Shown here one piece after another: positions 1 through 9,357 of a DNA stretch of 64,000 bases (position 1 is its first letter; every line of letters begins with the position of its first letter). Under the pieces are notes generated by a model. It saw only the letters and a list, made by a program, of their open reading frames with translations. It was not told the origin of the DNA and did not search any database. The stretch covers positions 744,001 through 808,000 of the forward strand of contig LATX02000175.1 of the NCBI GenBank assembly GCA_001466705.2, written 5' to 3'. Source of the stretch: Moniliophthora roreri. Taxonomy: Eukaryota; Basidiomycota; Agaricomycetes; Agaricales; Marasmiaceae. The translations under genes were made by a program, and so were the position numbers.

Positions 1-384
1 ATAGATCGCATCTCGTGCTTGTCCACAAGTACCTGTGGGCAGGAGTACATACGCTTCATTAACGACTACATTATATCTCGGCGTTTACAACATCCTCGCT
101 CTGCCTGGGATGCTCCAGAATATGAAAGATTAATGTTGGAATCGACTCGAGCGACTCGACGGGTTGAAGAAATAGGCCATCTTCCTCCGGATTATTTCGC
201 GGCGATACCTGGTCTAAATGATCCATCTCTTCCCGTGGGTACCGATATTCAGCTTATCGGTGAACCAGGATATTCTTTCCCAACCCAAACTGACCCTCCA
301 CCTGTACCATATGATGGAACCACCACACCTCGGCCCCAGAATAGCGAAACGGACGAAGACGGTGGTCAACCAGGCATCCCATGA
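1..384 (+). CDS. 3' end of an unrecognised protein (partial)
   Basis: An open frame runs in from the first base of the window and stops at 382-384, so this is the C-terminal ~127 residues of a longer gene or its last exon. The first ATG-like start inside is only a TTG, so no start is claimed. The tail is rich in Pro, Thr, Asp and Gln and looks disordered (acidic end SETDEDGGQPGIP). I do not recognise a family. The remaining 385-1089 bases show no convincing coding sequence. Confidence 0.45.
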   Translation: MDRISCLSTSTCGQEYIRFINDYIISRRLQHPRSAWDAPEYERLMLESTRATRRVEEIGHLPPDYFAAIPGLNDPSLPVGTDIQLIGEPGYSFPTQTDPPPVPYDGTTTPRPQNSETDEDGGQPGIP

Positions 385-1089
385 GGCCAGCGGGATCTTG
401 TTGGTGATGAGCGGCGTGTAGTAGGACCTCGAAACTCGTGAGTTCTTTGCTTAGGTTCATCTACTTTACATTGATCACATCTACAAAGTTGCTCTTAGGA
501 GCAGGTATCTTGGTATCTCTTCCACTCTGATTCGGTCTATCGTGTATCCGGGGCAATAGTAGAATACGACGTGTTTGACATCCTTGCAATTATCAGAGTA
601 TCAGAACGGATCGTCGCTCTGAGTGTACTTGCTGTCTTATTTAGTCTAGCGCTATGCACAAAGCGGCGGAATCGAAATAATGCACTTCGAGAATACTAGA
701 ACCTCTTCGCCTCGAGAATTGACAGGAAGATAATTGCTTGCTTCCGTATTGGTCCTTTGTTCCTCTCAGTTTCACTTCTCGCAAAGAAAGACCACCAAAA
801 GCGTGTCTTGTTGGGGTTATGGACCTTCATATGAATTCAACTTTGAAACACAAGTTCGGCTGAAGTAACCTGGAGTCGATGTACGAAGTACAGACAAAAC
901 CTGGTATCTCGCTGTATCAGAATTCAAATATACTTGCAAGGAATGAGAGAGAGGTACTGTAAAGCTAATCCGTTGGGATGGGAGGAACGAACGATATATA
1001 ACAGGCGTGAGCGTATACCCGACTCTCACGCGTCCTCCTGCCTCTGCGCCTCCTTCGCCGCCTTCATTCCCTCATCAAACCTTCCATAT
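385..1089. other. Intergenic, no gene seen
   Basis: Only short scattered frames occur on both strands, with stops throughout and no recognisable motif. It probably holds the 3' region of the first gene and the downstream region of the minus-strand gene that follows. Confidence 0.4.
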
Positions 1090-1632
1090 CTACTCGTATC
1101 TGTTCTTGTGCCTGAAACTTTTCCTCCGGATTCGAGTGACCAAACTGATATGTTCCACCACAGATAGCGAAGGGTTAAAAGGTGAGAAGTGCGAGGGGTT
1201 GATCCTGCCACCCTCCCTCTTCGTCGTTCTGATTAAACTTGCGTGGATGATGTCTGACAATGATTTGATGATTGCGTATTTGGCGCGATGAAGGCGACGG
1301 ATGCCATCAAATGTTATACTAGCGTATTCAGTGTAAAGACCATCGAGCCCTCCTTTCAATGCTTCGCGGAGGTCTTGCGTGTTGGACCCGTTACTAATAC
1401 CAAAGACCCAGTCAGATATCCGTCTGGCCGTGGCTATAATGAGGGGTAATGGACGAGGGTGGAATATTGGGAGGGACGAGACGACTGCGAGGCGGAGAAT
1501 TGTGTTGGGAGGGGCGGTTTGGAAGATATTATAGATCTTGGTGCATGTTTGGGATGCTTCTAGAAAGTCTTTGAAGTTCAACTGGAAGGTCGGGAAGTTG
1601 CATAGTTGTGAGGCGGGAAGAGACTCGTACAT
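1090..1632 (-). CDS. Hypothetical protein, possible small gene
   Basis: A 180-codon frame starts at ATG 1632 (MYESLPASQLCNF). It has protein-like composition: a leucine- and phenylalanine-rich N-terminal third (QLNFKDFLEASQTCTKIYNI), then a stretch with IIATARRISDWVFG and a basic C-terminus. The N-terminal part loosely resembles an F-box-like helix set, but I would not call it. The same frame extends upstream into a (GA)n microsatellite, which is certainly not coding. No introns can be placed with confidence. It could be an exon of a larger gene or a chance frame. Confidence 0.3.
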   Translation of the reverse strand: MYESLPASQLCNFPTFQLNFKDFLEASQTCTKIYNIFQTAPPNTILRLAVVSSLPIFHPRPLPLIIATARRISDWVFGISNGSNTQDLREALKGGLDGLYTEYASITFDGIRRLHRAKYAIIKSLSDIIHASLIRTTKREGGRINPSHFSPFNPSLSVVEHISLVTRIRRKSFRHKNRYE

Positions 1633-1815
1633 CGATGATAATCGCGCGTACGGTCCCGTATATATATGTACCCGCAACTGACTGACACTTGCAGTTGCTG
1701 GGCTGCCAGCGTTCAAATTGGTATATACATACTTGTATTGATACATGATACAACACGATATCAGCCTCCCTTGCCTTTCATTTTGTGCACAGAGCCAAAT
1801 GCTATTCGATACAAA

Positions 1816-1818
<3 letters not shown>

Positions 1819-1861
<43 letters not shown>
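1819..1861. repeat. (TC)n dinucleotide microsatellite
   Basis: About 21 uninterrupted TC units. It lies 20 bp past the stop codon of the minus-strand Nup-like gene, so in that transcript it would be a GA tract in the 3' UTR. A second simple repeat, CAC/GTG at about 1898-1926, is inside that gene's last exon and encodes its glycine run. Confidence 0.95.
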
Positions 1862-1862
<1 letters not shown>

Positions 1863-1880
1863 CTTCAGCTGGGATTCTGA

Positions 1881-2903
1881 TTACCGCCCAAACAATCCAC
1901 CACCACCACCACCACCACCACCACCACCTGCACCCGCACTCCCAAACGAAAATCCCAGTGTCGGTGCTGGTACTGGAGCACCTCCCATAATCTCCTTGGA
2001 CGTAGCCTCCCTCTTTGCGGTCATATATGCACATCTTAGTTCCTACATCCATGAACGGTGAGAAAGAAGAGACCGTGGCAGCGGGAAGAAATTAAGATAA
2101 TAAATAAATAAAAAAGAAAGAAAAACCGCACCTCGAAACTATGCAACGCAAACTCTGCTTTAGACGATATACTCATAAACGTCTCCTTCGTATCCCCACC
2201 ATACGTAATTCCATTCGCCGTCGCCGAGGATATGGATGTCAGAGGTGATGAAGAGGATGTGGGCGCAGGTGCAGGTGTGAACGCGCTCAAGGGTACATAC
2301 ATCGGAGGATGAATATTTCCTTTCTGGTATGCATGGTATCGCAGTTCCTGTAACAGAGATCAGAATCAAAAAGGTTAGATGTTGGAAGGCGCGGGAGCAT
2401 ACCTCGAAACTAAAAGCTACATACTCCCCTCCCGCCGTAATACTATACAGTGTTCCCTCGGTCGAACTCGTACCTCCGTTAGGTACAACTTGCCACTCTG
2501 GTAAATCATTCACGTTCGCTGTCTTGGTTATCACTATCGGTTCAAAAAGCGGTGGAAGTCCCCGAGTAGCTCTCTCTGCTGGTAACTTGGGTTCTTGCGG
2601 ACATGGTGGAGGTGGTCGACCGGTAGTTGAGTAGGAGCGGATGTAATCGTTTATACGGACCTCCTGCGAGATATCAGAATCAATAAAAAGGGGAAAAAAA
2701 GAAAGAAAGAAGGATACTCGTACTTCGAATGATTTGCCCCCAGCACCTTCTTGCAAAGCGACAGGAATACACATGAACTGTTCTTCATTTTGTTTGACGG
2801 TGGTAAGGGCATTGTTGGGGGAGGTAGCGGTAGCGCTCGTCGGTGTGGATAAAGAAGAGGTACTTGCAGTGGATGGGAGGGGGAGGGTGAATGAAAAGGA
2901 CAT
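1881..2903 (-). CDS. Nup98-like protein with three EELR motifs and a GLFG tail
   Basis: Four exons (2724-2903, 2403-2663, 2132-2347, 1881-2042), 271 residues. All introns are phase 0, of 60, 55 and 89 nt. Exons 1-3 end in the codons SFE and exons 2-4 begin with E(V/L)R, so each splice junction rebuilds SFEE(V/L)R. Each is preceded by a similar lead-in: EEQFMCIP, GTLYSITA, KETFMSIS. The middle unit closely matches the Nup98/Nup116 signature that follows the FG region (ISITAM..Y..KS.EELR..DY), and the C-terminus has FSFG, a ten-glycine run and GLFG. Known of the family: Nup98-type proteins are FG nucleoporins of the nuclear pore. Inference: a small pore-associated or pore-derived protein. The autoproteolytic domain of full Nup98 is absent and the length is far below Nup98. 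Start ATG 2903 is the first in frame. Confidence 0.75.
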
Positions 2904-3132
2904 GCCCAGGCGCGTAGTGGGAGATTGGAGTGAACCACGGATGCGTGACTTGATGGATCATTCAAGTATTTCGCTTCACAACTTGCTCTTCGACATACGG
3001 GCGCATCATCATTGACTCGGATCAAATACAGGTCTACAATACTCTACAGTAAGGATATATAGTATATGTCGCTGGGAAATACAGAAATGAATGAGACCGT
3101 GATAACTAGAACGTCGAAACCGTCCTTCGTGA
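2904..3132. promoter_or_regulatory. Upstream region of the Nup-like gene
   Basis: This spacer lies between two minus-strand genes and must hold the promoter of the Nup-like gene and the 3' end of the membrane-protein gene. A TATA-like AT stretch (atatatagtatatg) lies at about 3054-3068, some 150 bp upstream of the ATG. No other signal is claimed. Confidence 0.35.
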
Positions 3133-4777
3133 CTACACCGCACTTGCTTCTTTCGCTTGCTGTTCTGCTTCAGGTCCTGTCTCTGTTGTCGATGCCATAC
3201 TGAGATGTCCAATCGAGTAAACTTGCTCCTGCGATATCGATCTGGTGGTAGTGGTTCCTTCCCGGAGCGTTGTGCGACAGGGACAGGTGAAGCAAATGTC
3301 CGAGACCTGGGCCTGGGTCTGCAGGCTTTCGACGTTTTTCCCGAGTTTGGCGCGCACTATGATCAACGTTGGGGCAATTGCCTAAATGGCACCACGAGTT
3401 ATCAGTACGGTCGTTCAATGTGGGTGACCGCTAATACTCACAGCACTCAAATTCATAACCGGGGTGAAATCTAAAGGGAATGTATCCACTGTTGTAACGC
3501 TGTACGTGGTTAAGGCAATGATACTCATGGTCGGGTAGAGTAGGCCAGACTCGAGTCTATAGGTGGGTTGATAAGATAATTACAGCTAGCAAACAAACCA
3601 AAGACTCACATAATCCTCGAGACTGAGTCGATAAGTTTGCCGTTTGCACGAATGTCACGGTCACAAGTATAGATCTGTCGATGGATCCACCAAATGCGAC
3701 CAGCTTTACATGAGTTAAATGGTTAGCAGTCTCAGATCAAGGTCATCTGCGTGCTTACCAGTGAGAAGTGTTAGCACAGAGTTGACAGCAAGGCTGATGC
3801 TAACATATGCAACATAAATTTTGTTTCCGAAACGCCATAAAGCGCTATCCGAAGCAATGTTTGAGTCATTACCACCGTCCTCGGGTCTGAGCCAGCCTGA
3901 TTCTGCGGCAACACTACCACCAACTGTCATAATTATGACGCCAATAATCCCTAGAACTTGAATCGACATTGTCAGCATTCGTAGATCTAGAAAAACAAAC
4001 TGTACACGCACTATTTCCAAGAACTGAGGCCACTAACAGGGGTATCGCCAACCGTTTCCGGGAACCCCAAATCACATAGCAGCGATGAATCTGCAAGAAG
4101 AATGCTTAGCATCAGATGGAACCAGTATGATTGATCTTGAAACGAACGAGCATGTACTCCGCTGTGACGCTGTATCGCTACAGTCAGTTATGAGCTTGAC
4201 AGCCAGGAAGAGGAACGTACTTTAGAAGGATAGGAATCAGGAAGTACAAGGCGCTAGAACCTTATCACCGTCAGGATCCAGCAATCCATCCAAAGGAAAG
4301 AATGCATCTATCTCACGTGAGAGTTGTCTTTCTGTGTGAGTAATCCACTAGCGGCTGGTCATCCAGAATCTTGACTGCAGTAAAGAAGGCGGAGGATTCT
4401 TCAAGGGCACCAATGGTGTAGTCCACGACGAAAGCCGTAGATAACACAAAAAGAACCACCGTCAGCGATAGGTACATCTTCCGATTGAGCCATTCATCGT
4501 CTTGCCGGCGGTGGCGACTATACATTAGATGGAAAGCTGTACCAAATAGCAGAATGTATAAGCCTAATACCGGGGCGGTCTGTCATCTTCTTTCCCCACC
4601 TGAATTTAGATCGAGGACATACCATAGACAAAATACATCGCCTGAACTTTTCATCAGCTCGATATACGGTGGTATATATACCCAAGGATGACATACCGAT
4701 AAGGTGGCGATTGGGGAGACAATGATCCGCTGAATGGAGGAGAAGTGAGAGAGCTCGTCACCGATCAACGATGACAT
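3133..4777 (-). CDS. Basidiomycete multi-pass membrane protein
   Basis: Starts at ATG 4777 (MSSLIGDELSHFSSIQRI) and ends at TAG 3133-3135, broken by about seven short introns that I did not place exactly. Assembled pieces in order: N-terminal helix, APVLGLYILLFGTAFHLMYS, a KMYLSLTVVLFVLSTAFVVD segment, ALYFLIP, HRCYVIWGSRKRLAIPLLVA, LGIIGVIIMTVGGSVA, IYVAYVSISLAVNSVLTLLT, a basic WWIHRQIY loop, and a Ser/Thr-rich cytosolic tail. This order (about seven helices, a HRCYxIWGSR motif after the third or fourth and a long polar tail) is typical of a large agaricomycete family of uncharacterised membrane proteins, often described as seven-helix receptor-like. No ligand or signalling role can be read from the sequence. 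The frame is open across the pieces I checked, so it may be functional. Confidence 0.75.
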
Positions 4778-5359
4778 TGCTGGAGACGGAATGTGGTGGA
4801 TATGCTTGATCGTTCAATCATTTTTATATCTGTAGCAAGCTGCGTCCAAGGTCATGTCGATAATTGTGAAGCACAGCCCGCGAATCTATTATTCAATTGA
4901 CTCCCAGTCAGTAATTTGTTGATGGTATCTGGGGCCATGTGATGCAAAGGACATCCTCGAGATCCATTGGATACCAACTATCATTGACCGGTAGGCATCT
5001 GATGCTGACAATGGATGGGTTGAGTAGCTTCTGCAGTCCTTTGGGCTTTTCTTGGGTGAGATTTTCATCAGATACCATCAGAGAGAACTCGATGTATTTT
5101 GACATACTGTTGTCAGGAACACTGATTCACACCAAGTCTGCCCATCGCTCCAACCAACGGCCATCTTTGTCGCTACTAGCTGCTATGAAGCCCTTGCCCT
5201 GGCCATAATCTCATGTACACCCATACCAAGCTTCTGTCAAGCCATTGCTGCGTCCACTGTTATCGTATTGTGAGCTCGATCTTCAAACTAGTCATGTTCA
5301 ATCTCTGCAAGAAATGAAAGTCAGTCAGTTAGAGTTGAAAGGATTTCATTTGGGAAATA
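4778..5359. other. Intergenic, no gene supported
   Basis: Short frames on both strands but no family resemblance. It includes the promoter side of the membrane-protein gene (minus strand, ATG at 4777) and the degraded 3' part of the Nup-like fragment that follows. Confidence 0.35.
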
Positions 5360-5799
5360 CAACTCACCTGTTTGACAGGTCGACCTATTTATTCATCGAA
5401 ACGGACTTTACTCCAGACGAATTATATGAAGTCGAACGATTTGCCTCCAGCGCCATCCTGCAAAACGAGAAAAACACACATAAATTGTTCTTCGCTCTGC
5501 TTGACGATGGTTTTGGTGGCAATAGTCCTGGTTGGTGTAGATAAGAGATGTCTGGAGTGGGTGAGACCGTCGGTTTAGTTAATATTTAAATAATAATAAA
5601 AATTTCAAGCTGCTAGGAAAGGGCGAATCTCCGGGAATCTACGGGTGCGTGACTTGGTCCTTCCTCTGCTCGACTGCTGCCACTGGTATCTAGTATGATT
5701 GGCACAGGGCCAGGTAGCAGCAAAAGCGTCGGTTATGACCGAAGCTTGAGCTGCCAAGGAGCTTGTTCCTGAACCTTCAAACGCCATTGTCAGTGTCAT
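5360..5799 (-). pseudogene. Decayed partial paralogue of the Nup-like gene
   Basis: On the minus strand at about 5428-5545 the translation STPTRTIATKTIVKQSEEQF followed by MCV, LQDGAGGKSF matches exon 1 of the gene at 2724-2903 (TTVKQNEEQFMCIP, LQEGAGGKSF), and the DNA is alignable too. At the conserved exon end the codons read SFD and the splice donor is lost (TTCATA instead of GTACGA). Reading on gives I then a stop. A few bases later VRF, DE, stop, IGRP resembles the start of exon 2 (VRINDY..TGRP). An upstream frame opening at ATG 5799 (MTLTMAFEGSG) may be the former N-terminus or unrelated. The EELR modules 2 and 3 and the GLFG tail are missing. I read this as a broken, truncated duplicate. 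Confidence 0.55.
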
Positions 5800-6305
5800 G
5801 GCATACGGGCGGTTGGCGCGGCAGTCAAATGAATAAGGTAAGGAAGAAGACGAGGCGAGCAGATTCCTGCAGATTCATGTCACTTTTGGAAGCACTTGAA
5901 CTCTGACACGCTATATAGCGAGGTGCCACCATTCTACCCACTACTCACATGAAGTCGTGGCCGGCCGTTCCATCTTCTGTAGGCCAAGGTCCGCGTTGCC
6001 GTTCACACTATCTCGGCCGAGGACCGTCACCTCAGAGTTCTCACCTCTGAATACAACACAAAGAATTGCGTAAAAAAGCAGTACCTAACCTCCAATCGGG
6101 TGTTTGGATTCACTATAATCAATATCATAACGCGATGTTCTGTTAGATGGCAGTCGGTAATTCGCCCCCCATTTATACCAACAGGTTCACGTCATAGGAC
6201 AACTTTCAGGCCTTGGCTCAATTCTCGCACTCGACACTGGAACTTTTCGTTGAGACCGGTGGGTCGCTTTTCACTTCGCAGTGTAGGTCCATTTGACCTC
6301 AATGC
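5800..6305. other. Intergenic, divergent promoter space
   Basis: No coding sequence is supported. The spacer sits upstream of both the minus-strand fragment at 5799 and the BTB gene at 6306. A short AT-rich stretch (gcgtaaaaaagcag) lies near 6068. No defined motif is claimed. Confidence 0.35.
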
Positions 6306-7433
6306 ATGCCAGTTTCTGAAATGAACGAAGAGGTCATCCCTCTCTACCAAACAACAGTCACTACAATCACTACGTCTCCTTCAAATCAACAATCCTTCCT
6401 TTCAGACAAAAGCAATTCCCCACCCGTCGAAATTGAACTTACTCTCGCCGAACCGCCTTTTGATGACACCCTTGGTGTCCCTTCAGATGTCTCAATCCGA
6501 ACCTCCGACAATATCACCTTTCGTGCACACCGAGCAATACTCTCACTTGCTTCGCCATTTTTCCGTACTATGCTCTCTCTCCCCCAACCATCCGACTCCG
6601 AGAGCAACACAGACGCGGACACGATACCAGTATCGGAAGACAGTAAAACCATTCGCTCCCTTCTCTTACTGTGTTATCCAGGTCCCAGACCTACCTTCGT
6701 CTCCGAATCCACGGACCTCACCGAAATCAAAGCACTCATCGGTGCTCTAACCAAGTACGAGATGCTTCACACCGGAATCGCAGGACGTCTCAAAGACCTC
6801 ATCCACCAACCTTTCACATGCAAAGAGCCCTTGCGGATCTACGCCATCGCATGCCAATTCAAATGGCAAGACCTAGCTGAAACAGCAGCAAAAGCTTCTC
6901 TCCAATACCCTTTGCATGAGATATACGTTGCAGAGTTAGAAGAGATCTCTGCAGGGGATTATCATCGCCTGCTAAAGTACCATCGGCAATGTGGCGTCGC
7001 GGCGGGGAATGTTACAACGAATTGTGGCTTACGCTGGATGTCGATGAGATCTGGGCTAGGGGCATGGACGTGGTTACGATGTCAATCGTGTCCTGCTGCT
7101 GGGTCGGTGTTCATATGCCTCACGGACGCTGCAGCTATACCTACTCCTGTTCCTGTGCGAGCGTGGTTCATGGATTACATGGTAGCTATGGGTACGACGT
7201 TGAAGAGAACGCCATGCGCAAAGCTGTTGGATAACATGGACACCATTCTGCCTTTCATACCAAAAATCGGGCAATGTACGACCTGTAGAGCAGGTGCTTT
7301 CGTTGAATTACGGTCCTTCATTCCAGGTATATTCAAAGCGGAAGTTGAGAAGGCCATTTCTCAGGTAAGGCTCACTTTGATCATAGTCGTTCGTACTGAC
7401 CAGAGGCAGGTCGAGCTCGAAATCAGTTTCTGA
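6306..7433 (+). CDS. BTB/POZ-domain protein
   Basis: An essentially single-exon gene of up to 375 residues. A Ser/Thr-rich leader is followed at about residues 48-150 by a BTB fold: PSDVSIRTSDNITFRAHRAI then LSLASPFFRTML, SKTIRSLLLLCYPG and a tetramer-type helix set ending EIKALIGALTKYEMLHTG. The C-terminal half has the CKEPLRIYAIACQFKW and AAKASLQYPL motifs usual in the large agaricomycete BTB family, then Cys pairs (RCQSC, GQCTTC). BTB domains mediate dimerisation and often Cullin-3 recruitment; no partner domain is seen here, so the target is unknown. A candidate 45-nt intron at 7365-7409 (GTAAGG..GGCAG) is a multiple of three and would only remove 15 residues before the final VELEISF. Two ATGs, 6306 and 6321, compete as start. 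Confidence 0.85.
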   Translation: MPVSEMNEEVIPLYQTTVTTITTSPSNQQSFLSDKSNSPPVEIELTLAEPPFDDTLGVPSDVSIRTSDNITFRAHRAILSLASPFFRTMLSLPQPSDSESNTDADTIPVSEDSKTIRSLLLLCYPGPRPTFVSESTDLTEIKALIGALTKYEMLHTGIAGRLKDLIHQPFTCKEPLRIYAIACQFKWQDLAETAAKASLQYPLHEIYVAELEEISAGDYHRLLKYHRQCGVAAGNVTTNCGLRWMSMRSGLGAWTWLRCQSCPAAGSVFICLTDAAAIPTPVPVRAWFMDYMVAMGTTLKRTPCAKLLDNMDTILPFIPKIGQCTTCRAGAFVELRSFIPGIFKAEVEKAISQVRLTLIIVVRTDQRQVELEISF

Positions 7434-8071
7434 CGGACTAGTGTTTGTCACACATTCTCAATGTTTTGTATAAAAAGTCGTCAATTGTTATGTCAATGTG
7501 CATTATTATGCCCTCCAACCCTCATGAATGTTCTTTAGTCCTTCCGTGATATATTCACTAACAGACAACATCCAGACAATACCTAGGACAATTCATTCAA
7601 TGTGCATTTGTTGAGATTCATTTCGAAATTTCAATGTTGGGCTTTGGTCGCCTCACCGCATTCATAACATTCGAAATGGACTTCGTAACGTAACGTATTT
7701 GGCTGGACAACTATTGTGCCGTCCCAAGTGCTGGAGCAAGGACTTAGCAGTAACAATGCAGATCCGAGAGAGGTCAATATCCCTAGCACCTCCTTTGACT
7801 GCCGACATTTCTTGCAAGGACTGAAGCCTCGTCTATGAAATCTGTTTAAGGATATCAGAGCTTGCTCAAACGCTCCCCGATACAGCAAAATTGGATGTAT
7901 GATTATCACAATAGCCTGTCTAACTAATTGCCACGATCCGCAGTGTTTTCCACCTCCCGTTCCATCTCAGCGTTGATTCCCGTTGAGAATCCATCAATCA
8001 AATCAACCGCTGGGTTACCTCCACAAAGGATGATGATCGTATACACCTATTGACCAAAAGCGATAGTGCAT
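7434..8071. other. Intergenic, no gene recognised
   Basis: A minus-strand frame at about 7631-7909 contains a short hydrophobic run (GILTSLGSALLLLSP) and two CxxC pairs but no recognisable domain. It could be an exon of a membrane protein or noise. Confidence 0.3.
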
Positions 8072-9129
8072 CTCATTAATTAGCGCGAGAGTTGTCAACG
8101 GCTTTTTCGGATAGTTTTGTGGCAAGACCGGAGGCAAGCTGGGAGTCTAGCTGTGTGCAAGGGGCGTACGCTCAATGCAGATCAATCTTTTGGAGTGCCA
8201 AACGACATCGTTTGAATTTCACCTACCGAAAGGGAGTGCAAATACAGCAACGGCACTGGGGATATGATGACCTTTGACCTTTTATATGAGTCAACGAAGG
8301 TCAAGGATGGGCGGTCAGGGCATGCTTCCGGAGGCATATTTTGCTCTTCATTCGTTTCCTGTCGAAATGGCCACTCAAATGGTACACTGGTTTGTGCTAG
8401 GATAATGACCTGGAAAAAACGAATCCCGCGTTCCGAGTCTGCTTTAACATACACAGGATCGAACTGCGACTGTAACGGTGAAATCTCTCTCTAATATCAC
8501 TCATGGTAAAACAACGCGGATCTGGGACAGCCCTTCAGCTGCTTGAATTACGCAGTAATCGGCGCCCCCAGGAGAAATCGTTGAAAAGACGGCAGCGAAG
8601 CATTCCGAGAATTGAAGTTGTGAGGATACATTTTGGGTATATCACCTAAACGGTCGGCTTCCCTGACGGCCCTTTGTTAAGATGGGGATGATACTGCGTA
8701 CATCTAAGATGATGGCGTGCATTTAGGTATATGCGAACGGATATCAGCGGGAGAAGGCATTGACCCAAATCAGTGAAAGAGAGCTCTCGAACTTTTCATA
8801 CTGTGATAGGGGAACTAGTGCCGTTTCATTCTGTATGTAAAATCGATATGAATGGAAGCAGCAGGATTCTAGGCAACGTATGTTATTCCTTTGGTTGAAG
8901 AATATTTGAGAAAAAGAGAAACACCCTCAAGGTGACCGGTATCAATCTGGCTACCAAGAATCAGTCGATGGTCTTCACGGGTCAAGTCGAAGAAAGAGCT
9001 ATAAACCAATGCTTGAATATCATCAGTGTTCCGAACTGTCGCCTGGAACGGAGGAAGAAGTGTCAGCACTGCCCCTGCCAAGCTGCATTTAGCAAAGAAC
9101 GCGTACACTTGAGGTTGACAATCCTCCAC
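8072..9129 (-). CDS. Hypothetical minus-strand gene, uncertain
   Basis: Two protein-like pieces lie on the minus strand. One at about 8869-9129 reads MEDCQPQVYAFFAKCSLAGA, a hydrophobic TLLPPF stretch, then FDLTREDHRLILGSQIDTGH. The other ends at TAA 8072 with QLDSQLASGLATKLSEKAVD and is preceded by a plausible acceptor (GCACACAG). Between them the frames are broken and I cannot build a continuous model. It could be a degraded small membrane protein. No function is assigned. Confidence 0.2.
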
Positions 9130-9357
9130 CTAGCTCATAAAGTGTATAGTGTATCAAAATCACCATCGACTCGTGGGTTGTATTACTTGGCTGATGGAAT
9201 AGGCAAGAAATCCTGCCACTGGAAAGCACGCTCTCTGGAACCTGTCGGTACCCGTATGGCAGGGAAGGATTTATGATCATCACCCAAAGTCCGCTGAGAT
9301 CGCCCTTTTCCGTACAGAGGTGTCAGGATCTGCCATCTGCGGAGGTCAACATCAGAG

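Noticed and set aside
1745..2061. Long frames rich in Ser-Leu and Pro/His or Trp across the microsatellites
   Set aside because: They are shadows of the TC and CAC repeats; the real frame there is the Gly-rich end of the Nup-like gene on the minus strand.
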